A stretch of DNA of 37,913 nt from Saprospiraceae bacterium (lineage in GTDB: Bacteria > Bacteroidota > Bacteroidia > Chitinophagales > Saprospiraceae): the NCBI GenBank assembly GCA_020627825.1, contig JAHDGD010000027.1, positions 1 to 37,913 on the forward strand, in the 5' to 3' direction. Both the position numbers and the translations under genes were made by a program. Positions 16,401 to 24,386 of the stretch are shown in pieces; position 1 is the stretch's first letter; each line of letters starts with the position of its first letter. The notes beneath the pieces were generated by a model. The model saw only the letters and a list, made by a program, of their open reading frames with translations, was not told the origin of the DNA and did not search any database.

Positions 16401-17714
16401 ACCTCCATCTAGTGATTGCCATAAATTGATCCCACCGGTAATCAGGTGATTGCTATTTTCAGGATGAACAGCAATTGCTAAATCGTAATAATATTGTCCA
16501 CCATTTTGAGTCCCTTCACAATTCCATTCCATAATATTAGGATTTTGAAGTGAAGCTAATCCTCCGTCTGTATCTCCACAGCATTTCCTAGACCAATTCT
16601 CTCCTTGATTTTCGCTTTTGTATATACCGACTAAACCATCCCCATTATTCATTTTACCTACAGCAAGTGCAAAAATTGCATCAGGTTCTGACGCTGTGAC
16701 CGAAAGTACCGTTTTCTTCTGTTCTTCAACTGCCGACGGTGCCGGATATCCTTCTTGAAAGTGTTGAAAAGTCAATCCACCATCTTCACTTTTGTAAAAT
16801 AAAGTTTGATTTCCCGAAGACTTTATGGCGTAAAGAATAGAACCATTAGTAGGATGCAATTCAATTTCAGTTACTTTTCCTGAAAATGTCTTTGTAAAAG
16901 ATTCGCCATTATCTGTCGAAACATGAACTCCTTTATTGCTTGCAATAAAGATTTCATTTTCTTTTAATGGATTGGGAAGTATTTCATAAACTACTGTGTT
17001 TTGAGCTATAGATTCACCACCTGCAATGTACCAAGAAACACCTCCATCTATTGATTTATAAAAAGATGCACCTGCTGAAAAATAAAGCTCATTTGGGGAA
17101 TGCGGTCTAAACGCCACATCAAACACACCAGCTACCGGTAAATCAGAAGTAACAGCATGCCATGATTCGCCATTATCAGATGATTTCCATACTCCAGCAG
17201 TTGCTGTTGCTGCCAATATGTGCTGTTCAGCTCCGAAACAGAAACCCAAAGCATTCACATGTGCAGTTCCAGGAGTAGCTCCAGAAACAGTAGCATCAAG
17301 ATCAATATCTGTGGGGCCAACAGAGGTCCACTGATTCGAATTTTTTTGAATAAATTCAGCTCTTTCTTTGGTGTACTTTTGATTGAAGTTTTGCAAAGCA
17401 CTTGTTGTCATTTGTGCTTGGTATGGGATTCTTGAATGCGTTCTTACCAATCGCTTGTAAAATTGAGTGTGTTGATTTTTGACAAGTGCGTTATTTTCGT
17501 AATAGGCTTCATATTTCGAAGTTATTCCTACCAGGTCAGTAGGATTTTCGTACATATAGTCGACCCACTTTGGAGTAGCAGTGGTAGATTCAATGGAGCT
17601 TGGAGTAGGTAATTCAACATCTTTGAGTAGTTGAAAAGAATTGGGCTGTTGCCCAAAAATTAAAGGTAGAAAGCTGGTTAATGCCAAATAAAAAGTTAGT
17701 AATTTCTTTTTCAT
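13416..17714 (-). CDS. Giant secreted propeller/PKD/LamG protein with T9SS sorting domain
   Basis: A 1432-residue exported protein. After a signal peptide (MKKKLLTFYLALTSFLPLIFG) and a ~110-residue linker comes a large beta-propeller region (about 125-810) with many BNR/sortilin-type Asp-box repeats (SSDNGESW, SIDGGVSW, STDNGESF, SEDGGLTF, SMDGGQTW, FSANAGETW). A PKD-like domain follows (~820-905, LWTFEGSDIG), then a LamG/concanavalin-like domain (~920-1065, FTVSAWVKRYGPIYNEAG and GVIDEVKFYDRALTYEE), a beta-rich stretch, and a T9SS type A domain (~1360-1432, VKIFPNVV to LVVQ). Likely displayed on the cell surface or released; propellers of this kind may bind glycans or proteins or hydrolyse polymers, but no catalytic residue is recognised. 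dapF abuts its stop. Confidence 0.88.
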   Translation of the reverse strand: MKKKLLTFYLALTSFLPLIFGQQPNSFQLLKDVELPTPSSIESTTATPKWVDYMYENPTDLVGITSKYEAYYENNALVKNQHTQFYKRLVRTHSRIPYQAQMTTSALQNFNQKYTKERAEFIQKNSNQWTSVGPTDIDLDATVSGATPGTAHVNALGFCFGAEQHILAATATAGVWKSSDNGESWHAVTSDLPVAGVFDVAFRPHSPNELYFSAGASFYKSIDGGVSWYIAGGESIAQNTVVYEILPNPLKENEIFIASNKGVHVSTDNGESFTKTFSGKVTEIELHPTNGSILYAIKSSGNQTLFYKSEDGGLTFQHFQEGYPAPSAVEEQKKTVLSVTASEPDAIFALAVGKMNNGDGLVGIYKSENQGENWSRKCCGDTDGGLASLQNPNIMEWNCEGTQNGGQYYYDLAIAVHPENSNHLITGGINLWQSLDGGNQMECLSEYIRSNNPETYVHADIHDIQFVNGAIWVASDGGIFRSMDNASSFQKRMNGIHATDFKAFDLSFYDKDIMLGGTYHNGTMLKEGNTYIDGWVSTRSGDNARASINRGNSTLIYDHAGTRKLTGDRLVAPKNSNLSKKPNASMILGESSEIVFDPHCYTSFYVGNGGSLYKTDNNGISFEELEDFGSGKVTAIEVSTINPDLIYLVYYPGFSAMKQIKRSMDGGQTWTDITIPPSLYNNQDTWITYDIAVGSSKPLYIWAVRIPSTTSNLDLSGNSVFFSANAGETWENITPSEMDDEFPTNIVHHEGTEDRIYIGTRRTVFTHAGSQWEMLASGLPAHTFSTRIIPHYQSGKLINATHRGVFETELTQAGGAAVPMVNVHHSSCLRDTFYFMDRSPVESNYTRLWTFEGSDIGTSTEVFPKVTYAEAGTYAVKLEIFTSEGDYVFESSDFITVEDGCAIEPTAGNSLTTGNSAYAKVVPFNKSLSTFTVSAWVKRYGPIYNEAGVVVHRDGTNGTGLFINSSGYLTSSWDELQSSVISDLYVPYNKWAYIAMTVSNEGITLYVNEQSAFFSKDISTIDFEDHFLIGSDEFAISNYLTGVIDEVKFYDRALTYEEIQQNMHLTSTEGEEGLFAYYQVNNEDGLLTDRTGSNHAHLISNASRTFSMAPIGGGCSDRLEIFGPGTYNFECAGIELTFEEGDITPQGPLSITKLDELPGLPLPESNQISNGYWVMNNYGFNQSISAPKNVSISGFMDGIEIYQEHPEFFELYKVPTYWEYGWGGSVDEADSLTLENDGTITFQTLNALSSSGKFIVAENGNVSLSAWEVLLNAEFSQDYIELDWSGLAHYERYELLKSTNGKDFHVLVQGEANSHVARFEDFDLSSTILYYKIRVYDADELSHDTDIVSVSVPKLDDVKIFPNVVVSGDAFQVDLGEQNVEKFRIYNMNGRLIQEIKQNAKIESYTLPLQAGQYAVEFGASQNTETRYLVVQ
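17641..17656. repeat. Dispersed palindrome, copy 4 (weak variant)
   Basis: TTGGGC and GCCCAA form 6-bp arms around TGTT. It lies in the giant secreted-propeller gene, centred about 65 nt after its ATG, on the codons for FGQQPN at the end of the signal peptide. Less symmetrical than the other copies. Confidence 0.5.
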
Positions 17715-18316
17715 AACGAATAACTTTGTGATGGCTTTACGGCGCTAAGAATTGTTCTTTACTTTTAAATCACACGCTATTTTCTTAGCTTAATGAAGGA
17801 CATAGGTATCCAGGCCAAGTCTATGACTCAACAATTTACATTCCTTGATTAATACCTTAAAGCATCAATTTTTTAATATAATACAACTAGCTGCAAGCCT
17901 TAACTCAAGGCAACTCCGTATTGTCAGTATATCATATGTATACGCGTCTATACATGACAATTACATGGGCTACTTCTGTTAATAGCAGCTTTTACTTCTA
18001 ACTCTTATAGGGTATTGATTCATCAAAGACTAATGACTCCAAACTTATTTAATTCTGATTGTGCTAGATAAAAAATCTCATTTCATATAACATTCTAGCT
18101 TCATCTTACAACAGAATTTAACTATTGGTTTTGGGTTTAATTAATCGTGATATATTTACTTACATTTCTTATAACTAATTGTAACATTTTGTCGTTACAT
18201 TCTTGTATTCCTTATAATGACACAAAAACCAGGATAGTTCACTAAAGCAAAATTTAAAAATGTAAAAAACTTTACATTTATTATGATAACCGTAGAAATT
18301 TAACAAATATTACAGT
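17715..18316. other. 602-bp gene-free divergent intergenic region
   Basis: No reading frame of note, no tRNA and no terminator is visible. It holds both promoters of the divergent secreted-propeller and HtrA genes, though I see no clear TAnnTTTG box. Small dyads: GCCTT-AACTC-AAGGC near 17897-17911, TGTAAC-N8-GTTACA at 18180-18199, and AAATGTAAA-AAAC-TTTACATTT at 18258-18279, the last 38 bp before the HtrA start codon. These could be operators for stress control of the protease. Confidence 0.5.
18258..18279. promoter_or_regulatory. Inverted repeat upstream of the HtrA gene
   Basis: The 9-bp perfect arms AAATGTAAA and TTTACATTT flank AAAC, 38 bp before the ATG. It has no GC-rich stem and no U-tract, so it is more like an operator than a terminator. 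A related shorter dyad TGTAAC/GTTACA lies 60 bp further upstream. Confidence 0.35.
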
Positions 18317-19720
18317 ATGAAAGGAGGCATTAAGATTTTACTAAGTTCAATTTTAACAGCGTGCGTTTGTTTTGCTATTTTTAAATATTTTGAAGAGCCA
18401 GATGTATATTACATCAATCAAGCCCCTACAACCCAGCCTGTGCATATAGTTCATACTGAACAAAATACATCTTCTATAAATTCTATCGTACCTACTGATT
18501 TTGTTGATGCATCTAAAATAGGCAAGAAGTCTTCAGTTTATATAAAGGCCATTCCGAAAAGTAAATCGAAAAGACTTCTAGGAGCTTCTAGCGGATCTGG
18601 AATTATCATTTCTCAGGACGGCTACATCGCCACGAATAATCATGTAATAGAGGGTGCAGGTGAAATTGAAGTGTTATTGGACAATAACAGAGAGTATAGT
18701 GCTAAATTAATAGGAGCTGATCCTTCCAACGATCTTGCTTTATTAAAAATAGAAGCTGATAATTTAGAGTATGCTACATTCAGTGATTCAGATTCACTGG
18801 AAGTTGGTGAATGGGTTTTAGCCATAGGAAATCCTTTTGGATTGCAATTTACTGTAACAGCAGGAATTGTAAGTGCAAAATCTCGGAATATTTCCATGCT
18901 AGAAAAATCAGGTATTGAAAGTTTTATACAAACGGATGCGGCTGTAAATCCTGGAAATAGTGGAGGGGCATTAATTAATACGAAAGGTGAAGTAGTAGGT
19001 GTAAATTCTGCTATTATAGCAAACTCCGGAAAATACGAAGGATATAGCTTTGCAATACCCAGTAATCTTGCGCAGAAGATCTTATTTGATCTCAGAAATT
19101 ATGGCGTCGTACAAAGAGGATGGCTGGGAATAAGTATGATAGAAGTAACAGACAAAAAAGCCAAAGAGCTTGGATTAAGTATTGTTAATGGTGTGGTAGT
19201 AGTTTCCGTTAATAAAGATGGAGCAGCATATGATGCTGGACTCAAAAAAGGTGATGTGATTACTTCTATTAATGAAATACCTTTCAGTTCTTCATCTCAA
19301 TTCATGGAAATTGTAGGGCGATACAGACCAGGCGACACTATCAATATAGAATATGTTCGAGAAGGAGAATATACGGTAACTGAAGCTCTTTTAAGAAATC
19401 AGCTCAATACAACGGATTTTGTTGCCATTCGGAAAGATGAGTTCTTGACAGAATTAGGATTTGAGTTGAGAGATCTTAGTGACGAAGAACTAGGAAATGT
19501 TCGCGAGAAAGGAATTTATGTTGTATCAGTGAATCGAAATTCAAAAATAGGGCGCACCAATATGGACCCTGGATACATCATCACTAAAATAAATAAGAAA
19601 AGAGTCGAAAACGTTACTGAGCTCTTAGAGATTCTTAAAAAACAAAAAGGGCAAGTTATCCTTGAAGGATTTTATGAACATCATCCTGATTACTTCCCTT
19701 ATGCATTTACTATTAACTAA
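18317..19720 (+). CDS. HtrA/Deg-family serine protease with two PDZ domains
   Basis: A 467-residue periplasmic envelope-stress protease. An N-terminal hydrophobic segment (IKILLSSILTACVCFAIF) anchors or exports it. The trypsin-like domain has SGSGIIISQDGYIATNNHV with catalytic His near residue 109, Asp in SNDLALLKI near 139 and Ser in NPGNSGGAL near 215. The first PDZ (~275-360) begins RGWLGISM and contains GAAYDAGLKKGDVITSINE. The second (~370-460) contains GRTNMDPGYIITKINKKRV. All catalytic residues are intact, so it is expected to degrade misfolded envelope proteins, possibly with chaperone activity. Bacteroidota usually carry one or two such genes; I cannot choose between degP and degQ names. 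Confidence 0.9.
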   Translation: MKGGIKILLSSILTACVCFAIFKYFEEPDVYYINQAPTTQPVHIVHTEQNTSSINSIVPTDFVDASKIGKKSSVYIKAIPKSKSKRLLGASSGSGIIISQDGYIATNNHVIEGAGEIEVLLDNNREYSAKLIGADPSNDLALLKIEADNLEYATFSDSDSLEVGEWVLAIGNPFGLQFTVTAGIVSAKSRNISMLEKSGIESFIQTDAAVNPGNSGGALINTKGEVVGVNSAIIANSGKYEGYSFAIPSNLAQKILFDLRNYGVVQRGWLGISMIEVTDKKAKELGLSIVNGVVVVSVNKDGAAYDAGLKKGDVITSINEIPFSSSSQFMEIVGRYRPGDTINIEYVREGEYTVTEALLRNQLNTTDFVAIRKDEFLTELGFELRDLSDEELGNVREKGIYVVSVNRNSKIGRTNMDPGYIITKINKKRVENVTELLEILKKQKGQVILEGFYEHHPDYFPYAFTIN

Positions 19721-19768
19721 TTAAGATTTCAAGCGTTACAACAAGACAGAATCTAATGTTCATAATTT

Positions 19769-21400
19769 ATGGCTACTAACTTACAATACAACCTAAACGA
19801 AGACTCAAATAAATTAGCAATTTCAGACTTAAGATTTAGACTAGAAAAAATTTATCAAGGAGGAGGAGAAAAGAAATTACAAAAACAACGTGATAAAGGA
19901 AAGTTGACGGCAAGAGAGCGCATAGCTTATTTAGTCGACAATGAAGATGAATTACTTGAAATTGGTGCATTCGCAGGGGATGAAATGTATAGCGAATATG
20001 GCGGTTGTCCTGCAGGTGGAGTGGTTGTCGTTATTGGGAAAGTTAGCGGTAGAACGTGCATTGTAGTAGCAAATGATGCCTCTGTAAAAGCTGGCGCATG
20101 GTTTCCTATAACAGGTAAAAAGAATTTAAGGGCACAAGAGATTGCTATGGAAAATAACATCCCTATTATCTATTTGGTAGATAGTGCAGGCGTTTTTCTA
20201 CCTATGCAAGATGAAATTTTCCCTGACAAAGAACACTTTGGTCGTATATTTAGAAACAATGCTGTGATGTCTAGTAAAGGAATTATCCAAATTGCAGCCA
20301 TCATGGGGAGTTGCGTTGCTGGGGGAGCTTATCTACCTATTATGAGTGATGAATCGTTGATTGTAGACAAAACAGGTTCTATATTTCTTGCTGGTCCTTA
20401 CCTTGTAAAAGCAGCTATTGGCGAAACAGTTGATAAAGAAACACTAGGAGGTGCAACTACACAATCTGAAATTTCCGGAGTTACGGATTATAAGATGAAA
20501 GACGACAAAGAATGCTTGGATACCATAAAAAAATTAATGGACAAAATAGGGCATTCTGATACGGCCGGTTTTGATAAAGTTAAAGCTATTGCTCCAGAAT
20601 ATGAAGCGGATCAAATAACGGGTATTCTTCCCGATGAGCGTTCCAAGCCTTATGACATGTCTGAGTTATTAAAATGTATTGTCGATAAAGATTCTCTCAT
20701 CTATTATAAAAAAGACTACGGTAAAACCATGATTACTGCATATGCCCGAATTGATGGTTGGTCAGTAGGTATCGTTGCGAATAATCGACAAGTTGTAAAA
20801 TCAGCAAAAGGTGAAATGCAATTTGGTGGAGTTATATACAGTGACTCAGCGGACAAGGCATCACGTTTTATAATGAATTGTAATCAAAAGAAAATTCCTC
20901 TGGTGTTCATTCACGATGTGACTGGATTTATGGTTGGTAAAAGAAGCGAGCATGGTGGAATTATAAAAGATGGCGCTAAATTAGTCAATGCTGTTAGTAA
21001 TTCAACTGTACCTAAATTTACTATTATTGCAGGTAATTCTTATGGAGCTGGCAACTATGCGATGTGTGGTAAAGCATACGATCCAAGATTGATTCTTGCT
21101 TGGCCGTCAGCAAAAGTTGCGGTCATGGGTGGTTCTCAAGCTGCTAAAGTTCTTGCGCAAATTCAGGTAAGTTCTATGAAAGCCAAGGGTGAAGAAGTTA
21201 GTGAAAACGATCAAAAAGAGTTGATTCAGAAAATTGAAGAACGGTATAATCGCCAAACTACTCCTTATTATGCAGCTGCAAGATTATGGGTGGATGCAGT
21301 TATTGATCCAAGAAAAACTAGAACTTATATTTCTCAAGGGATAGAAGCTGCTAATCACGCTCCTGTCGAAAAATTTAATGTGGGTGTTATCCAAACATAA
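19769..21400 (+). CDS. Acyl-CoA carboxylase carboxyltransferase, methylcrotonyl-CoA carboxylase beta type
   Basis: A 543-residue carboxyltransferase that transfers carboxyl from biotin to an acyl-CoA. It has an N-terminal ACC-beta crotonase half, with LTARERIAYLVD near residue 46, and a C-terminal ACC-alpha half. The run FPDKEHFGRIFRNNAVM and SCVAGGAYLPIMSDESL near 185-200, and GNSYGAGNYAMCGKAYDPR near 420, are typical of MCC-beta-like enzymes of leucine catabolism rather than propionyl-CoA carboxylase. The exact substrate could also be another branched acyl-CoA. The biotin carboxylase partner is not in this window. The rlmL-type gene overlaps its 3' end by 23 bases, so they are probably co-transcribed. 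Confidence 0.85.
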   Translation: MATNLQYNLNEDSNKLAISDLRFRLEKIYQGGGEKKLQKQRDKGKLTARERIAYLVDNEDELLEIGAFAGDEMYSEYGGCPAGGVVVVIGKVSGRTCIVVANDASVKAGAWFPITGKKNLRAQEIAMENNIPIIYLVDSAGVFLPMQDEIFPDKEHFGRIFRNNAVMSSKGIIQIAAIMGSCVAGGAYLPIMSDESLIVDKTGSIFLAGPYLVKAAIGETVDKETLGGATTQSEISGVTDYKMKDDKECLDTIKKLMDKIGHSDTAGFDKVKAIAPEYEADQITGILPDERSKPYDMSELLKCIVDKDSLIYYKKDYGKTMITAYARIDGWSVGIVANNRQVVKSAKGEMQFGGVIYSDSADKASRFIMNCNQKKIPLVFIHDVTGFMVGKRSEHGGIIKDGAKLVNAVSNSTVPKFTIIAGNSYGAGNYAMCGKAYDPRLILAWPSAKVAVMGGSQAAKVLAQIQVSSMKAKGEEVSENDQKELIQKIEERYNRQTTPYYAAARLWVDAVIDPRKTRTYISQGIEAANHAPVEKFNVGVIQT

Positions 21401-22547
21401 TAATGAAATCATAGTAAAAACAATGGCAGGAATGGAACACATTCTTGCTGATGAACTGAAAAATCTAGGTGTAAAAAAGATAGAAATCCTGAATCGTGCT
21501 GTAAAAGGTATAGCTTCAAAAAAAACGATTTACAGCATCAATCTTAGATCCTATTTCGCTCTTCGAGTACTTATACCTATTCGATTTGACAAAGTACATG
21601 ATGAAGATCAATTGTATTATTCTGTAAAAAGAATAAATTGGACTGACTTTATTGAACCTGATCAGACAATCGCTGTACGAAGTGCTGTAAAGTCAAAGTT
21701 TTTCAGTAACTCTCATTATGTAGAACTAAAAACGAAAGATGCGATCGTAGATCAATTCAATGCGAGAATAGGTAGAAGGCCTGATGTAGATTTGGATCAA
21801 CCTGATCTATCTGTAAATATTCATATTTTCAAAAATGCATTAACCATTTCCCTTGATAGTTCAGGAGATTCATTGCATAAAAGAGGATACAGAATTAGTT
21901 CAACAGTAGCTCCTATAAACGAAGTTTTAGCCGCTGGTCTCATTAAACTTTCAGGATGGAATTATAAAGATACTTTTATTGATCCCATGTGTGGTTCTGG
22001 TACATTTTTGGCGGAAGCCATTCTTCAAAAAAACAAAATCCCTCCACAACAATTACATCGAGCTTTTTCCTTTAAAAGATGGAAAGACTTTGATCAAGAT
22101 ATATGGGAAACTGTTATAGCTGAAGCAATGGAAAAACAAATCGATGATGATAACTTCAGAGTAATAGGAAGTGATTCCAATCCAAAGGCAGTGGAATCAG
22201 CAGAATATAACCTAGCTGAAGCAGGTCTCCTAAATTATGCGGACATTTCGACTAGAAACTTTCACAGCTATCCTGAAACTCAACACGCACATCTTATCTT
22301 TAATCCACCGTATGATGTCCGAATACAATCTGAAGACATTATTGAAGAATACAAAAAAATAGGAGACACCTTGAAACAAAAATTTGTTTCTTCTCAAGCT
22401 TGGATCATATCTGGTAATATTGATGCTTTAAAAAGAGTAGGCCTGCGACCAAGCAAGAAATTAACAATGATGAATGGCCCCATTGAATCAAAATTTTATA
22501 AATTTGAAATGTATGCCGGAAGTAAAAAGTCAAAGTATAATACATAG
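21378..22547 (+). CDS. rlmL: THUMP-domain class I rRNA methyltransferase (RlmL-type, guanine-N2)
   Basis: A ~389-residue protein related to the N-terminal methyltransferase of E. coli RlmKL, which makes m2G2445 in 23S rRNA. An N-terminal THUMP-like RNA-binding region (to about 150; KTMAGMEHILADELKNLGV, then LRVLIPIRFD) precedes a Rossmann methyltransferase with IDPMCGSGTFLAEA near residue 204, GSDSNPKAVESAEYN near 262 and the catalytic NPPYDVR near 311. The RlmK part is absent, as is usual in Bacteroidota. ATG 21378 lies inside the end of the carboxyltransferase gene; the conserved NEIIVKT start of the family argues against the later ATG at 21423. Overlap with the next gene suggests a tight operon. 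Confidence 0.85.
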   Translation: MWVLSKHNNEIIVKTMAGMEHILADELKNLGVKKIEILNRAVKGIASKKTIYSINLRSYFALRVLIPIRFDKVHDEDQLYYSVKRINWTDFIEPDQTIAVRSAVKSKFFSNSHYVELKTKDAIVDQFNARIGRRPDVDLDQPDLSVNIHIFKNALTISLDSSGDSLHKRGYRISSTVAPINEVLAAGLIKLSGWNYKDTFIDPMCGSGTFLAEAILQKNKIPPQQLHRAFSFKRWKDFDQDIWETVIAEAMEKQIDDDNFRVIGSDSNPKAVESAEYNLAEAGLLNYADISTRNFHSYPETQHAHLIFNPPYDVRIQSEDIIEEYKKIGDTLKQKFVSSQAWIISGNIDALKRVGLRPSKKLTMMNGPIESKFYKFEMYAGSKKSKYNT

Positions 22548-22836
22548 TGTTTTGATAGGTTTTGGCTTGCTATGTTGTAGCAGTTTATCCGGGCAATACT
22601 CCCCTATCTTTTTAACAGATAGTATAAAACTTGAACTATTAAATAAAACAACATTTCATTTACAACAATCGCACGTTCAAAATCTTAGTACTAATAGAAA
22701 TGAAATGGCGATTTTCTGTAAATGGGAACTTGATTTAGAAGATGTAACAAAACTACCAGTAAAATTTAGGCTCGGTAGTCAAGAGTTTGTTGATAAACTT
22801 GAACAAAAAGGGCCTTCAACTGTAAAAAATGATTAA
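22513..22836 (+). CDS. Small secreted protein of unknown function
   Basis: A 107-residue protein from ATG 22513, which overlaps the end of the methyltransferase gene by 35 bases; in-frame ATG 22474 further upstream would add residues that precede the signal peptide. The N-terminus (MPEVKSQSIIHSVLIGFGLLCCSSLSG, cleavage before the Gln of GQYSP) is a signal peptide. The mature ~80 residues (PIFLTDSIKLELL, MAIFCKWELDLEDVTKLPVKFRLGS) form alternating strands and have one Cys. No family recognised. It also overlaps the following lipoprotein gene, so all three are probably on one transcript. Confidence 0.55.
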   Translation: MPEVKSQSIIHSVLIGFGLLCCSSLSGQYSPIFLTDSIKLELLNKTTFHLQQSHVQNLSTNRNEMAIFCKWELDLEDVTKLPVKFRLGSQEFVDKLEQKGPSTVKND

Positions 22837-23350
22837 AATGAAACACATACTATTATTATTCTTCATGGGATTATTGTGCTCTATTACAAGTTGCGATAAT
22901 ACTCCAGATCCAATTCTTGGTTGTACAGATGCAGAAGCAGAAAATTATAACCCAAATGCAACTGAATCCGATAATTCATGCACTTATGCTAGGGAACAGT
23001 TCTTAGGTGATTATTCTGGTACGATTACATGTGGTTTCATCATTCCTGACCCAAGTGCATTTAGTATGTCAATTTCCGAAGGGTTAACTGGAAATAATGA
23101 TGTAATAGTTGAAATAAAGGATACTCCTACCCCATTTCCTATAGTAAATGGTATGGCAACAAGTGATTCACTTATTATAACTGAAGAGACCTATCAGCTT
23201 GAAGTATTGGGAGATTTCAGAGATGTTGACATTTCAGGCAACGCTATTTTTAGCTCCGATATGACAACACTAGAAGGTATACTTAAATTACAAACCGTTG
23301 TGAGCGGGACTGAATTAACAGATAATTGTGTTTTTACAGCAACCAAGTAA
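22829..23350 (+). CDS. Predicted lipoprotein with GCTD-type Cys motif
   Basis: A 173-residue protein. The start MIKMKHILLLFFMGLLCSITSC is a lipoprotein signal with Cys at 22; a second ATG at 22838, one base after the previous stop, is an equally good start. Next comes GCTDAEAENYNPNATESDN-SC, a short Cys-bounded, Asp/Asn-rich segment common in Bacteroidota exported proteins (GCTDxxAxNYNPxAxxxDxSC). The remaining ~120 residues are a small beta domain with a disulphide-capable Cys pair (TCGF, NCVF). Role unknown; the motif may be a calcium-type or adhesion module (inference). Confidence 0.65.
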   Translation: MIKMKHILLLFFMGLLCSITSCDNTPDPILGCTDAEAENYNPNATESDNSCTYAREQFLGDYSGTITCGFIIPDPSAFSMSISEGLTGNNDVIVEIKDTPTPFPIVNGMATSDSLIITEETYQLEVLGDFRDVDISGNAIFSSDMTTLEGILKLQTVVSGTELTDNCVFTATK

Positions 23351-23352
23351 TG

Positions 23353-24069
23353 TTATTGTAATTTCGTAATATCACTTACACCTATATATCTTTTTGAAGT
23401 AAACATTTCGGCATATTCTGCATGAATATGACGTGCATATGTTTTTGCTTTACCTCGAATAAAATCGAAAAAATCCGAGCCTGTTAATGGCGTTTCAGGT
23501 TCTTTACTGTTAGGATCATGAAATTGTGAAGCAAAACATTTCAAACAGTCTATTTTCTTTTCAAAATTTCGACTAATGTCCACTACAACATGAGGTTCTA
23601 AATTTCGATCTTGAATATAGTGATAAACTGCAGTAGGTCTCCATTTTTCTTGTCTTTTCCCGTTCCATGTTGTTTCTATTTTCAACAATCCTGACAAAAA
23701 ACATGCTCTACTTACCAATTCTGCTGCTCGACCATGATCTGGATGTCTGTCTGATTCCGAATTGGCCAATACAATATCAGGCTGGCAATATCTTATCTGT
23801 TCAATAATCAGCTTCATATTGAAGTCATTAATTTCAAAAAAACCATCTTTCATGGAAAGATTATGTCTGAAAGAAGCTCCAATGATTTTTGCTGAATCAT
23901 GGGCTTCTTTTAACCGAAGTTCAGCAGACCCTCTTGTTCCAAGTTCACCTTGTGTAAGATCGACAAGACCCACCTTTTTTCCTTCATCGACTGCATTCAT
24001 TAAGGTTCCACAACAACTTAATTCGATATCGTCGGGATGCGCACCAAATGCTAAGATGTCTACTTTCAT
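23353..24069 (-). CDS. bshB1: Bacillithiol biosynthesis deacetylase BshB1
   Basis: A 238-residue zinc LmbE/PIG-L-type deacetylase that removes acetyl from GlcNAc-malate, the second step of bacillithiol synthesis. The zinc/catalytic motif AHPDDIE is at residues 10-16 with CCGTL after it, LTQGELGTRGSAE-type substrate residues near 38-50 and the second zinc motif SDRHPDHGRA near 106-115. The mid-region AVYHYIQDRN and the C-terminal GKAKTYARHIHAEYAEMF match BshB1 closely. bshA and bshC are not in this window. It converges on the lipoprotein gene with only two bases between stops. Confidence 0.92.
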   Translation of the reverse strand: MKVDILAFGAHPDDIELSCCGTLMNAVDEGKKVGLVDLTQGELGTRGSAELRLKEAHDSAKIIGASFRHNLSMKDGFFEINDFNMKLIIEQIRYCQPDIVLANSESDRHPDHGRAAELVSRACFLSGLLKIETTWNGKRQEKWRPTAVYHYIQDRNLEPHVVVDISRNFEKKIDCLKCFASQFHDPNSKEPETPLTGSDFFDFIRGKAKTYARHIHAEYAEMFTSKRYIGVSDITKLQ

Positions 24070-24386
24070 ATTACAATTTATTAAAATTTATTACATGATA
24101 AATGCTATTTTTACTTCAATTACCTTTAAACTATAACTTGTCGGTCTTGCATTCAAATCATAAATAAGTGAATTCGAGTTTTAAATTGAGAATTAGCCTG
24201 AGCTACTTCTAAATTTACCAATAAAGAAATCACGTATTTTAAAAAAAATATCCGACAAATTTGAGTTTAAAAGGTATAAGTCCGCAAGCTAACAAAAAAG
24301 AATTATTTCTTAGATCAAACCTAGTGGAAATCATCTTTTAAGACATTGGAGTTTTAAAATAATCATTTGAATCTTAAAATATACTT
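24070..24386. other. 317-bp divergent intergenic region
   Basis: Between bshB1 and the 1097-aa T9SS gene; it holds both promoters. No gene, tRNA or strong dyad is visible, and no clean TAnnTTTG box; TAATCATTTG near 24360 is a loose match only. Confidence 0.4.
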
